This document shows positions 51,763 through 59,678 of a DNA stretch of 64,000 nucleotides, piece after piece. This DNA is from CBDBKE01 sp965218055 (GTDB lineage Bacteria; Acidobacteriota; Terriglobia; JAJPHL01; JAPKYU01). The position numbers were made by a program, and so were the translations under genes. The stretch spans positions 62,001 to 126,000 of the forward strand of contig CBDCKA010000001.1 of the NCBI GenBank assembly GCA_965218055.1, read 5' to 3'. The first letter of the stretch is position 1. Each line of letters starts with the position of its first letter. The notes under the pieces are model-generated. The model was not told the DNA's origin and ran no database searches. It was given only the letters and a program-made list of their open reading frames with translations.

Positions 51763-52629
51763 ATGCCGATTCATCACGTGGTGGTCCTGGCGGTGGTGCA
51801 GGCCCTCACCGAGTTCCTTCCCGTCTCCAGCACTGCGCACCTGGCGCTAGTCCCCTGGCTACTCAACTGGCGCGATCCCGGCCTAACGTTTGACGTGGCG
51901 CTCCACCTGGGGACGCTGGTGGCTGTGCTGGCCTACTTCTGGCGCCTGTGGGTCCGCATCGTGTTCGCCGGACTCGGGCTGAAACCGCCGGTGGAGCCGG
52001 CCCGCCGCACGGGCCTGCTGGGTGGCGCCCCGGCGGAGGATGACGAAGCGGTGGCCGACCGTCGCCTGCTCTGGCTGCTGGCCCTGGGGACCGTTCCCGC
52101 GGCGGTGGTCGGCTACTCCCTCGAACACCACGTCAGGACCACACTGCGTTCGCCCTACGTGATGGCCGCCTCGCTGATCCTGGTCGCGTTCCTGATGGCC
52201 TACGGGGAGCGAGTGGCCCAGCAGCTCCGTGGGTTGAAGGACCTGGGACTGAGCGATACTCTGTTGGTCGGCGTCGCACAGGCACTGGCACTGATCCCCG
52301 GCGTCTCCCGGTCCGGCATCACCATCACCGCAGCTCTTCTGCGCCACTACCGGCGCGACTCTTCGGCGCGGTTCTCCTTCTTGCTGGCTAGCCCTGTCGT
52401 CGCCGGTGCAGTCGTCAAGGAAAGCGTGGGCCTGTGGAACACCGGCATTCCTGGAGAGATGCGCCTGCCTTTCCTACTGGGGATAGCCGTGGCCGCCCTA
52501 GTGGGTTACGCTGTGATAGCGTTCTTTATCCGGTACCTGCAGACTCGGACTCTTAAGATTTTCATTTACTATCGGGTGGTTTTTGGGGTTATGATCCTAG
52601 TACTGGCGATTTTTTCCTCGGCTCCGTAG
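51763..52629 (+). CDS. uppP: Undecaprenyl-diphosphatase UppP (BacA)
   Basis: Membrane phosphatase that recycles undecaprenyl pyrophosphate for cell-wall synthesis. The 288-residue protein opens with AVVQALTEFLPVSSTAHL, where the Glu/Gln and SSTAH motif is catalytic, and has the second motif LIPGVSRSGITITAALLRHYRRD near residue 185. Seven to eight hydrophobic segments are seen. A charged insertion after helix 3 (about 75-95) is longer than in E. coli BacA. It starts right after the EAL-cNMP stop and ends right before ftsK. Confidence 0.95.
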   Translation: MPIHHVVVLAVVQALTEFLPVSSTAHLALVPWLLNWRDPGLTFDVALHLGTLVAVLAYFWRLWVRIVFAGLGLKPPVEPARRTGLLGGAPAEDDEAVADRRLLWLLALGTVPAAVVGYSLEHHVRTTLRSPYVMAASLILVAFLMAYGERVAQQLRGLKDLGLSDTLLVGVAQALALIPGVSRSGITITAALLRHYRRDSSARFSFLLASPVVAGAVVKESVGLWNTGIPGEMRLPFLLGIAVAALVGYAVIAFFIRYLQTRTLKIFIYYRVVFGVMILVLAIFSSAP

Positions 52630-54969
52630 TTGCCCGAAACTGGCAAGAGCCGCAAGCTACAGGAACTGTTCGCACTGGTCTACAGTGCCTGCGCATTGTT
52701 GTCGGCGCTGGCAGTGGTCTCCTACCACCCCTTTGACCCGTCCCTGAACTCGGCGGCCCCATCCGAAATGCCTGTGCGGAACCTGGTGGGACTGGCAGGT
52801 TCCTACATCTCGGACTTGCTATTGCAAGCGCTGGGACTGGTGGCCTTCCTGATCCCGGTAGGGCTGCTGGCAGCCGCAGCGGTGAACTGGCGCCGGCCGG
52901 CCGGGCGGGTGACCGGGGTTGGTTGGGGACGAACAGCCGGAGCCCTGCTGTTGGGCACGGCGCTATGCACCGGCCTGGCGCTGCCCCAAGTGTTCAGTGG
53001 CTGGCCTTGGCGCTGGCAGGGAGCCATCGCCCCCGGCGGTCTGGCGGGCATGCTGCTGGCTTCTGCCTCGCTCCATCTGTTGAACCTGACCGGCACGCTG
53101 GTGCTGCTGGCGCTGAGTTTCGTCGGTTCGCTCTACTTGCTGACCGCATTCTCCATCTCGCAGGTGCCTGTCGGCCTGGCTTGGCTGGGACGGCTGGGCC
53201 AGTTGGCGAAGCGCTGGCGGAGTTGGCGGGAAGCGCGCCGGAAGGTGAAACTGCGGGCGCGTTTAGAAAGGTTGCGGGCCAAGGGCCGGCCTGTGATCGT
53301 TCAATCGGTGACATCCGAGTCGGCCGGATCGAGCCCAGGGGCACCTTCGAGCGCAGCAACTCAACCGCCCGCCTGGCCCCAGCTTGTCGCACGAAGGCTG
53401 CAGTCCTCTGTGGAGGGTCCGGACACATTTGCGAATGCAACGGCCGAGCCGGTTTCCCCGCCCCGCCGCGCTGGTCCGGCGCCAAGAGTCGCTGGCGGGT
53501 TCCGACTGCCATCGCTGGCGTTGCTGCGGGAACCCGATCCGGACGAAGGCATGGAGGAGGAGGACGAACTGAAGCGCCTGGCCGCCGTGCTGAGGATGAA
53601 GTGCGAAGAGTTTGGGGTGACGGGTACGGTCACCCAGGTCAATCCAGGCCCGGTGGTCACCACGTTCGAATTCAAGCCGGAAGCTGGGGTCAAATACAGC
53701 CGGGTCACGAACCTGGTGGACGACCTCTGCCTGGCGCTGCAGGCCGAATCCCTCCTGATTGAGCGCATCCCCGGCAAGTCTACGGTGGGCATTGAGGTGC
53801 CCAACTCGCACCGCGCCACCATCTACTTGCGCGCAATTTTGGAAACCCAGGAGTTCACCACCTCCCCTTCACGGCTGACCATGGCGCTGGGCAAAGACAT
53901 CAGCGGCCGCATTCGCATCGCCGACCTAGCCTCCATGCCGCACCTGCTGATCGCCGGCTCCACCGGTACCGGCAAGAGCGTGGCCATCAACTCCTTCATT
54001 GTTTCCCTCCTGTATAAGTGCACCCCCGAACAGGTTCGCCTGATTCTGGTGGATCCCAAGCGGCTGGAATTGGGGCTGTATGAGGGCGTGCCCCATTTGA
54101 TGACCCCGATCATCACCGAGCCAAAACTCGCTGCCAACGCACTGCGCAATGCCGTGCGGGAGATGGAACGGCGGCTGAAGTTGCTGGCGGAGAAGGGAGT
54201 CCGCCACATCGATCAGTACAACCGGCTCTTCGAGCGTCCTGCGACACTGAACCTGTTCGATCCGAAGGGTGAGCCGGAGCGGCCGCTGCCCTACGTCGTC
54301 ATCGTGATTGACGAGCTGGCCGACCTGATGCTGATTGACTCGCGCAACGTGGAAGAGTCCATCACCCGACTGGCCCAAATGGCGCGGGCCGTCGGCATCC
54401 ACCTGATCCTAGCCACGCAGCGGCCCAGCGTGGACGTCATCACCGGGCTGATCAAGGCCAACTTCCCTGCCCGCATCTCCTTCCGGGTAGCCACGAAGGT
54501 GGACTCGCGCACCATCCTCGATAGCAACGGGGCCGAGGCGTTGCTGGGCCGCGGCGACATGCTGTATTTGCCGCCGGGCTCCGCTCGCCTGCTGCGAGTG
54601 CATGGACCGCTGGTGACGGAGAGGGAAATCGCAGAGGTCGTGGAGTTCTGGCGGGCGCAGTGCAAGCCCACCTACGAACACCAGTACCTGGCGCCCCCGG
54701 CCGAAGAGAGAGAAGAGGCCGAGAGTGGCGGAGATACTGAAGCTGGCGATGATCCGCTGTACGACGAAGCGGTGCGTGTGATCGTTGAGATGGGGAAGGC
54801 TTCTACCTCAATCTTGCAGCGCCGCTTACGGCTGGGCTACGGCCGCGCCGCCCGCCTGCTGGACATGATGCAACGCGATGGCATCATCGGACCTCCTGAC
54901 GGGAGCAAACCCCGCGAGGTTCTCGGCCGTCCCGCGTGGATGACCGAGGTAGCCCAGCCGCCGCGCTAA
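52630..54969 (+). CDS. ftsK: DNA translocase FtsK/SpoIIIE
   Basis: Septal DNA pump that completes chromosome segregation and activates Xer recombination. The 779-residue protein starts with TTG immediately after the uppP stop. Four membrane helices occupy about residues 15-190, followed by a Pro/Ala/Ser linker. The motor domain (about 310-700) has Walker A GSTGTGKSVAINSF and Walker B YVVIVIDELADLML. The C-terminal gamma winged helix (about 715-779) has ASTSILQRRLRLGYGRAARLLDMMQRDGIIG, the KOPS-reading motif. XerC/D is encoded 36 kb upstream. Confidence 0.97.
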   Translation: MPETGKSRKLQELFALVYSACALLSALAVVSYHPFDPSLNSAAPSEMPVRNLVGLAGSYISDLLLQALGLVAFLIPVGLLAAAAVNWRRPAGRVTGVGWGRTAGALLLGTALCTGLALPQVFSGWPWRWQGAIAPGGLAGMLLASASLHLLNLTGTLVLLALSFVGSLYLLTAFSISQVPVGLAWLGRLGQLAKRWRSWREARRKVKLRARLERLRAKGRPVIVQSVTSESAGSSPGAPSSAATQPPAWPQLVARRLQSSVEGPDTFANATAEPVSPPRRAGPAPRVAGGFRLPSLALLREPDPDEGMEEEDELKRLAAVLRMKCEEFGVTGTVTQVNPGPVVTTFEFKPEAGVKYSRVTNLVDDLCLALQAESLLIERIPGKSTVGIEVPNSHRATIYLRAILETQEFTTSPSRLTMALGKDISGRIRIADLASMPHLLIAGSTGTGKSVAINSFIVSLLYKCTPEQVRLILVDPKRLELGLYEGVPHLMTPIITEPKLAANALRNAVREMERRLKLLAEKGVRHIDQYNRLFERPATLNLFDPKGEPERPLPYVVIVIDELADLMLIDSRNVEESITRLAQMARAVGIHLILATQRPSVDVITGLIKANFPARISFRVATKVDSRTILDSNGAEALLGRGDMLYLPPGSARLLRVHGPLVTEREIAEVVEFWRAQCKPTYEHQYLAPPAEEREEAESGGDTEAGDDPLYDEAVRVIVEMGKASTSILQRRLRLGYGRAARLLDMMQRDGIIGPPDGSKPREVLGRPAWMTEVAQPPR

Positions 54970-55086
54970 CCCGAAACGACTTCCCTGCTTCGCAACACAG
55001 CTGGTTCAGTTGGAAGCACCCGCCCCACGGAAGTATGGCTGGAGAGCTGGTAGTTTCCCTCCGCGGACGCCGGCTGGCGCAGGCGG

Positions 55087-55302
55087 TCAGCCGATCGTGG
55101 CACGGACTCTGCGTCTTGCCCGAGGGCCCAAGCAGCCTCCCTCGTCCTCCGGGCTGCAACAGTGAAGTCCAGCGATCCGGATCAAATGGGCCTCATCGCG
55201 CACTCGCCAGCAGCGATTGCATACTTCCAGTCGCTGCACCGCTTTCCGCACATGGTCCCGTATCAGAATCCACTCTCGGGCTTCTTCGTGAGTCAGCTTC
55301 AT
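55087..55302 (-). CDS. Small Cys-containing hypothetical protein
   Basis: A 71-residue basic protein with MKLTHEEAREWILIRDHVRKAVQRL at the start and cysteine pairs CNRC and CC. A strong GGAGGT ribosome-binding site lies eight bases before the ATG, the main reason to accept it despite its size. It could be a small zinc-ribbon or regulatory protein. It converges with ftsK, 117 bases away. Confidence 0.5.
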   Translation of the reverse strand: MKLTHEEAREWILIRDHVRKAVQRLEVCNRCWRVRDEAHLIRIAGLHCCSPEDEGGCLGPRARRRVRATIG

Positions 55303-55421
55303 GACAGCCTACCTCCAGCATCGGCAGCCTGTTTCTTTTTTGACACTAGTGGGTCGGGAACGCTATAGGCCGAAAGGCTCATTTTAGGGTAGTACGAAAG
55401 TCCAACCCAGCGAGACAATGC

Positions 55422-55778
55422 CTGGCGCTTGATCTGGGCTGCGGTGCCGACAGCCTCTCTTATGCCCACGCCTGCTGCTGCATTGTGGCTGTAGATCTGC
55501 GCGCGCCAACAGCAATTCCCAACCCGCGTCAGGGCGGCTTTGTGCGAGCCGACGCGGCGCGGCTGCCGCTACCCGACGCCTGCTGCGATCTGGTCATCGC
55601 CAACCACACCCTGGAGCACGTCTGCAATTGGCGAGCGGCTCTGCGCGAAGCTGGCCGCATCCTGAAACCGGAAGGGATCCTGGTTGCGCGGCCTGGAGAG
55701 AGTGCGAGGCCAGCTCCTGCCCCGCTACGATTGCCCAACCTGCGGCGCTGTGAACCTCTTCTTCCCCAGGTAACGTAG
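55422..55778 (+). pseudogene. Class I SAM methyltransferase fragment
   Basis: The frame shows LALDLGCGADSLSY (SAM motif I), IVAVDLRAP, FVRADAARLPLPDACCDLVIANHTLEHVCNW and REAGRILKPEGILVA, clearly a class I methyltransferase of the UbiE/Methyltransf_11 type. It has no ATG, GTG or TTG before motif I, and it stops soon after, about 100 residues short. A one-base shift near 55690 exposes LERVRGQLLPRYDCPTCGAVNLFFPR in another frame, a Cys-pair tail. Both ends and the frame suggest decay. Confidence 0.65.
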
Positions 55779-55875
55779 CTTTTCAGGCCTGCAACCACGC
55801 TCGTCGGCGAAAGCTGACTGCTGGCTGCGTTTGACAGCCCTGCGACCCGGCACTTACAATGATTAGGCTGCTTTG

Positions 55876-55951
55876 GGCCAGGTAGCTCAGTCGGTAGAGC
55901 GCAGCCCTGAAAAGGCTGGCGTCGGCGGTTCGATTCCGTCCCTGGCCACCA
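55876..55951 (+). tRNA. tRNA-Phe(GAA)
   Basis: A 76-nt cloverleaf. Acceptor stem GGCCAGG/CCTGGCC, discriminator A and encoded CCA; D-arm GCTC/GAGC; anticodon arm CAGCC/GGCTG with loop CTGAAAA (anticodon GAA); T-arm GGCGG/CCGTC with TTCGATT. It marks the boundary between dense housekeeping genes and the sparse, repeat-rich region that follows. Confidence 0.97.
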
Positions 55952-55981
55952 CAGAATCAGCACGTTACGAACTTCTTGTTC

Positions 55982-56018
55982 TGGTCCATTTAGTCCAATT
56001 GGTCCATTCCTGGTCCAA
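55982..56018. repeat. Four short TGGTCCA repeats after tRNA-Phe
   Basis: TGGTCCAT, TAGTCCAA, TGGTCCAT and TGGTCCAA start at 55982, 55991, 56000 and 56011. The roughly 9-bp spacing and position 31 bases downstream of the tRNA are notable; function unknown. Confidence 0.6.
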
Positions 56019-56317
56019 TTCAGTGCACCAAGGTGCTCAGGCGCCCGACGACGCGGTGCTGAGACGCGGCATTGGAAAACCTGGAAAGAGCCTTCGAGGA
56101 GCGTGCCGGCTGGCTCGTGAAATCTCAAAGTGGAACCAGCACTGGACAGTTTGCGCTCTGAGCCAAAATTCCAAGACTTGTTGCGCCGTGTGGGGTTGCC
56201 GGACTGACCGTTTCGTAACTTGGAACGCACCGGTAAGAAAGCTGAAGCTCTAGCTCTCGCCCAGCGAACACTGCTGATCCCACGAGGATATTCGAATTAG
56301 TTGCCCCCTCTAACTGC

Positions 56318-56663
56318 GAGTCAAGGCCGCCAGCGCCTCGTCCAGCTGTTCGCGCCTTGGGGGCCAGCAAGATACCGCCTTCTCACCAGCAATGCCGGAT
56401 AGATTGCCTCTAATCTCCCAGTTCTTTCCGGTCCGGCTGCCAACTCCCCGATCGTCGCCAAGTCAGAAACTATCGCAGCGCCTTGCGGCTCCTCGTCTAA
56501 CGTCAGCGGTCACTTGGACGTATAGTCGACTATCCGGACAAGCGCCTACCTTGAGTCAGCGTCACTGCGTGATACGAGGGCACTTGTCCGGTTAGCGTTA
56601 TACGTCCAGGTGGGCGGCGTGGCAGCATAGGTAAACGCTAACCGACAGTGGGGACCTATCTGC
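56318..56663. repeat. Copy A of a dispersed repeat family (modules X and Y, large inverted repeat)
   Basis: Leading part 56318-56398 resembles 61228-61318 (shared blocks GTCAAGG, CGTCCAGCT, TCGCGCC, CGCCTTCTC and CCAGCAAT). Module X (TGGACGTATAGTCGACTA, then CCGGACAAGCGCC) is at 56511-56546, and an inverted X (CACTTGTCCGG...TATACGTCCAGGTG) at 56578-56612, so the two can form a cruciform with about 30 bp between arms. Inverted module Y (AACGC...GGGGACCTATCTGC) is at 56631-56663. Confidence 0.7.
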
Positions 56664-56840
56664 AAACTCCGAGCTAACTCTTGCCGTTTCAAAGAATTAC
56701 CGCAGCCTGAGAGGGTATCAGCGGCGAGGCAGGTTGAGGCAGGAAACAGACCAGACCAGTCAGCGTAGAAGCCAAACCGACCCGCGATGCCACCCAGAAG
56801 AGGCCCTGGCGGTCTGAGGTTGACACGGAGGGCAGCTGTC

Positions 56841-56887
56841 GTATGCTCTTGGGCGAAAGGGAAGCACAAATCGGGAATTCCGGTTTA
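56841..56887 (+). repeat. 47-bp direct repeat, copy 1
   Basis: By eye, 41 of 47 bases match 58106-58152; the shared cores are GTATGCT, GGGCGAAAGGGAAG, CAAATCG and AATTCCGG. This copy lies 151 bases upstream of the cysteine-synthase-like start. Confidence 0.75.
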
Positions 56888-57037
56888 TCACGGATCAGTG
56901 TGCTGTCTATTCACGAGGGCCAATTCGTAGCAGGAGCTGCCGAAGAGGAGTTCTCGCGTACCAAGCGCGATCGCTGACCAGCTTGCGGTGGCAAATCATT
57001 GGTACATAACTGAGTCAAGGATTAGATGCAGGAGACA

Positions 57038-57991
57038 ATGCACGAATCCGTGCTAGGGACTATTGGTCAAACGCCGCTCGTGGAGTTGAAGAGGATCTCC
57101 CAACGAGCCGGGGCAACCATAGTCGCCAAGCTCGAGTATTTGAACCCAGGGGGATCGAAAAAGGATCGGGTGGCGCTGCAAATCATCGAGGATGCTGAGA
57201 GAACCGGCACCCTCCAGCCCGGTCAGACCGTTGTCGAACTGACCAGCGGCAATACTGGCACAGGACTCGCAATTGTGTGCGGCGTTAAAGGACATCCATT
57301 CGTCGCAGTCATGTCGGAAGGAAACTCTCTGGAACGGGCACGCATGATGTCTGCTCTCGGGGCCGAAGTGGTTCTCGTTCCGCAGTGTCATGGATCAGTG
57401 CCAGGACAAGTGTCTGGAGCTGATCTGGAGCTGGTTGAGGAGACAACCCGGAGGATTGTGAAGGAGCGCCGAGCCTTCAGGGCCGACCAGTTCCGGCTGG
57501 CTTCGAACTTCCGGGCTCACTACCTCCACACTGCGCCTGAAATCCTGGCTCAGTCCCAGTATGCGATCGACTTGTTTTGTGATTTTGTCGGGACCGGAGG
57601 CACATTCGCGGGCTGTGCGGCGGCCTTCAAAGAGGCCAATCGTTTCACCCGATGCTATATCGTCGAGCCGGAGGGTGCCGCCGTGCTCTCCGGCACACCC
57701 GTCTGCGGCATTCGCCATCGCATTCAGGGTGGTGGCTACGCTAAGCCTCATCTTGACCTAATTCGCTTTGAGCATGTCGACGGCTTCGTGCAGGTGAGCG
57801 ACGCGGATGCGATCAGTTGGGCGCGCGATCTGGCCAGGATGGAAGGTATTTTCGCGGGTTATTCCTCAGGGGCTAATCTCGCAGCCGCCGCGAAACTGTT
57901 GAGCAGTGATTTTAAAGGTAAGACCGCTGCGGTCATCATTTGTGATTGCGGATTGAAATATATGAGCACGGATTTGTGGCCCACGTTTTAA
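57038..57991 (+). CDS. Cysteine synthase-family PLP enzyme
   Basis: Fold-type II PLP enzyme of the cysteine synthase/cystathionine beta-synthase family. The ATG at 57038 has AGGAG four bases upstream and gives the normal opening HESVLGTIGQTPLVEL and 317 residues; the ATG at 57026 is an alternative. The PLP-Lys is in LNPGGSKKDRVA, the substrate loop is TSGNTGTGLAI near residue 68, and the phosphate-binding FVGTGGTFAG is near 176. GIFAGYSSGANLAAA is near 271. It lacks a CBS regulatory domain. It could be O-acetylserine sulfhydrylase or a related beta-replacement enzyme. It stands alone in the accessory region. Confidence 0.9.
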   Translation: MHESVLGTIGQTPLVELKRISQRAGATIVAKLEYLNPGGSKKDRVALQIIEDAERTGTLQPGQTVVELTSGNTGTGLAIVCGVKGHPFVAVMSEGNSLERARMMSALGAEVVLVPQCHGSVPGQVSGADLELVEETTRRIVKERRAFRADQFRLASNFRAHYLHTAPEILAQSQYAIDLFCDFVGTGGTFAGCAAAFKEANRFTRCYIVEPEGAAVLSGTPVCGIRHRIQGGGYAKPHLDLIRFEHVDGFVQVSDADAISWARDLARMEGIFAGYSSGANLAAAAKLLSSDFKGKTAAVIICDCGLKYMSTDLWPTF

Positions 57992-58105
57992 CCCCGAAAG
58001 CCCCCTGGACGGAAGCCGAAACTTCCTAGATGGCGCCCGATTCTCGGAATTGATCACCAGGCGTTGTGCCTCCCGGTCTGGGCTTGAGCCGATAGGGCGA
58101 TGGGC

Positions 58106-58152
58106 GTATGCTATTGGGCGAAAGGGAAGGTCAAATCGCAAATTCCGGCTTA
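58106..58152 (+). repeat. 47-bp direct repeat, copy 2
   Basis: Second copy of the sequence at 56841-56887, ending three bases before the ATG of the epimerase gene. The two copies bracket the cysteine-synthase-like gene in direct orientation. Confidence 0.75.
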
Positions 58153-58154
58153 CT

Positions 58155-59384
58155 ATGACCAGAGACGCGGTGAGCGGTTTCAAAGGCGTTGCTGCGAAGC
58201 TCATAAGGCATCAGGCCTTTGGAGGGCTGTGCGCTTGCTTGGTGGGTCTCCTGCTGTGGTCTGCTTGTGAGCCCACGCCATCCACAACGCAGCAACAACA
58301 GCGCCAACTGCCGGGGGTGCAGATGGTCAAAAAGGAAGTTTTCGGGAAGACCAAAGAAGGGGAGCCCATTGAGATCTATACCCTAATCAATGTCAATAGC
58401 ATTGAGGTGCGGGCCATCACCTATGGAGGGATTATCACTTCGCTGCGCGTCCCGGACACGAATGGCCAGCTCGATGATGTCGTGCTCGGCTTCGATTCAA
58501 TTGATAGTTACCTGGGCGAGTATCCATATTTCGGGGCTGTCATCGGCCGTTACGGCAATCGAATCGCCAAAGGCAAGTTCACGCTAGACGGCGTGGAATA
58601 CAAGCTCGCCACTAACAACGGTCCAAACCATCTCCATGGCGGGTTGAAGGGCTTCGACAAAGTTGTCTGGCGGGCCGAATCCTTTGACAGGGACAACGAA
58701 CGCGGGGTGGTCTTCCGATACTCCAGCACGGATGGCGAGGAGGGCTACCCGGGCAACCTGGTGGTAAAGGTGACTTACACGCTGAATGACCAGAATGAGC
58801 TCATCTTCGACTATCGCGCGACGACGGACAAACCGACTCCCATCAACCTTACCCAGCATACTTACTTCAACCTGGCCGGCGACGGTAAACGCGACATTCT
58901 TGGCCACGAACTTTTGCTCAACGCCGACCACTTTACCCCGGTGGACAAAACCTTGATTCCAACGGGCGACATTCGCAAAGTCGCAGGCACGCCCTTGGAC
59001 TTTAGAAAGCCGACGGCCATCGGCGCCCGCATTGATCAAGCAAACGAACAGTTGGGTTATGGGTTGGGATACGACCATAACTTTGTGCTGAATCGTAAGG
59101 GTAGGGGGACCTCATTGGCAGCTCGCGTTAATGAACCCACTACGGGACGAGTCATGGAGGTCTACACCACCGAACCGGGTGTGCAGTTTTATGCTGGCAA
59201 CTTTCTCGATGGCTCCCTTACTGGCAAAGGCGGCCATGTTTATAAACGCCGCTACGGTTTCTGCTTGGAAACACAGCATTATCCGGATTCACCAAACCAG
59301 TCCAGTTTTCCCTCTACAATTTTACGGCCGGGCGAAACGTACCAGTCGCAAACGATCTATAGGTTCTCGGTTCGGGAACCCTGA
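58155..59384 (+). CDS. Exported aldose 1-epimerase (mutarotase)
   Basis: Galactose mutarotase-type enzyme interconverting alpha and beta aldoses. From the ATG at 58155 it has 409 residues with an N-terminal secretion signal (LCACLVGLLLWSACEP), probably a lipoprotein although the lipobox is atypical. The mutarotase core has GRYGNRIAKGKF near residue 140, NNGPNHLHGG with a catalytic His near 158, LTQHTYFNLAG with the second His near 238, GYDHNFVL near 308, and the catalytic-Glu segment FCLETQHYPDSPN near 375. It is a complete GalM-like protein acting outside the cytoplasm. No sugar operon is attached. Confidence 0.92.
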   Translation: MTRDAVSGFKGVAAKLIRHQAFGGLCACLVGLLLWSACEPTPSTTQQQQRQLPGVQMVKKEVFGKTKEGEPIEIYTLINVNSIEVRAITYGGIITSLRVPDTNGQLDDVVLGFDSIDSYLGEYPYFGAVIGRYGNRIAKGKFTLDGVEYKLATNNGPNHLHGGLKGFDKVVWRAESFDRDNERGVVFRYSSTDGEEGYPGNLVVKVTYTLNDQNELIFDYRATTDKPTPINLTQHTYFNLAGDGKRDILGHELLLNADHFTPVDKTLIPTGDIRKVAGTPLDFRKPTAIGARIDQANEQLGYGLGYDHNFVLNRKGRGTSLAARVNEPTTGRVMEVYTTEPGVQFYAGNFLDGSLTGKGGHVYKRRYGFCLETQHYPDSPNQSSFPSTILRPGETYQSQTIYRFSVREP

Positions 59385-59678
59385 AACGCATCGCCCGTGG
59401 CTTGGTGGCGCGTGTTACTAGCGGTGTCATTCAGAAGCGTTGAAAAGCTAATTTGTGCGATGGTTGACAACCTCCGGCAGGGGCCGGTACCATCACTCAC
59501 CCCTGCACGCGAGCGGGCCGGAAGCTCGCATGCGCGGTGTGATGGCGCCCGGCGATTGTGACGTACTTTGTGCCGTAACCCTGCTATCCTGGCCCAGGTA
59601 AACACGAGGCTCGGTAGTGCGATGTTTCCGAACCGCCGTCCGTAACTCTCAACTGAGTTCGGGACATCCTCGTCAACC
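59385..59678. other. Intergenic region between convergent genes
   Basis: No gene is supported in these 294 bases between the epimerase and the Tat-exported protein. Several GC-rich inverted stretches occur (for example GAGCGGGCC...GGAAGCTCGC around 59510-59530), but none is followed by a T-run that would mark an intrinsic terminator. Confidence 0.45.

Larger units (their letters stand above)
56019..57025. other. Gene-poor region with repeats, before the cysteine-synthase-like gene
   Basis: No credible coding sequence is seen in this 1-kb stretch. Short frames on both strands lack ribosome sites and family motifs. It holds the degenerate repeat unit from about 56318 onward, the X/Y modules and one copy of the 47-bp repeat, listed separately. 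Confidence 0.6.

Noticed and set aside
55982..56018. Possible CRISPR array
   Set aside because: Units are only about 8-11 bp with no spacers of usual length, and no cas genes are present anywhere in the window.
55529..56230. 233-codon minus-strand frame with WWPGTESNRRRQPFQGCALP
   Set aside because: That segment is the reverse complement of tRNA-Phe, a well-known false protein arising from tRNA antisense translation; the rest is antisense to the methyltransferase fragment.
56490..56663. Possible integron attC site (palindromic, near GTCTAAC)
   Set aside because: GTCTAAC fits the R'' core pattern, but no matching GTTRRRY core faces it, and no integron integrase or ordered cassettes are seen.
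56546..56869. 107-codon minus-strand frame in the repeat region
   Set aside because: It covers the inverted X and Y modules and one 47-bp repeat, so the open frame is explained by repeat DNA rather than coding.
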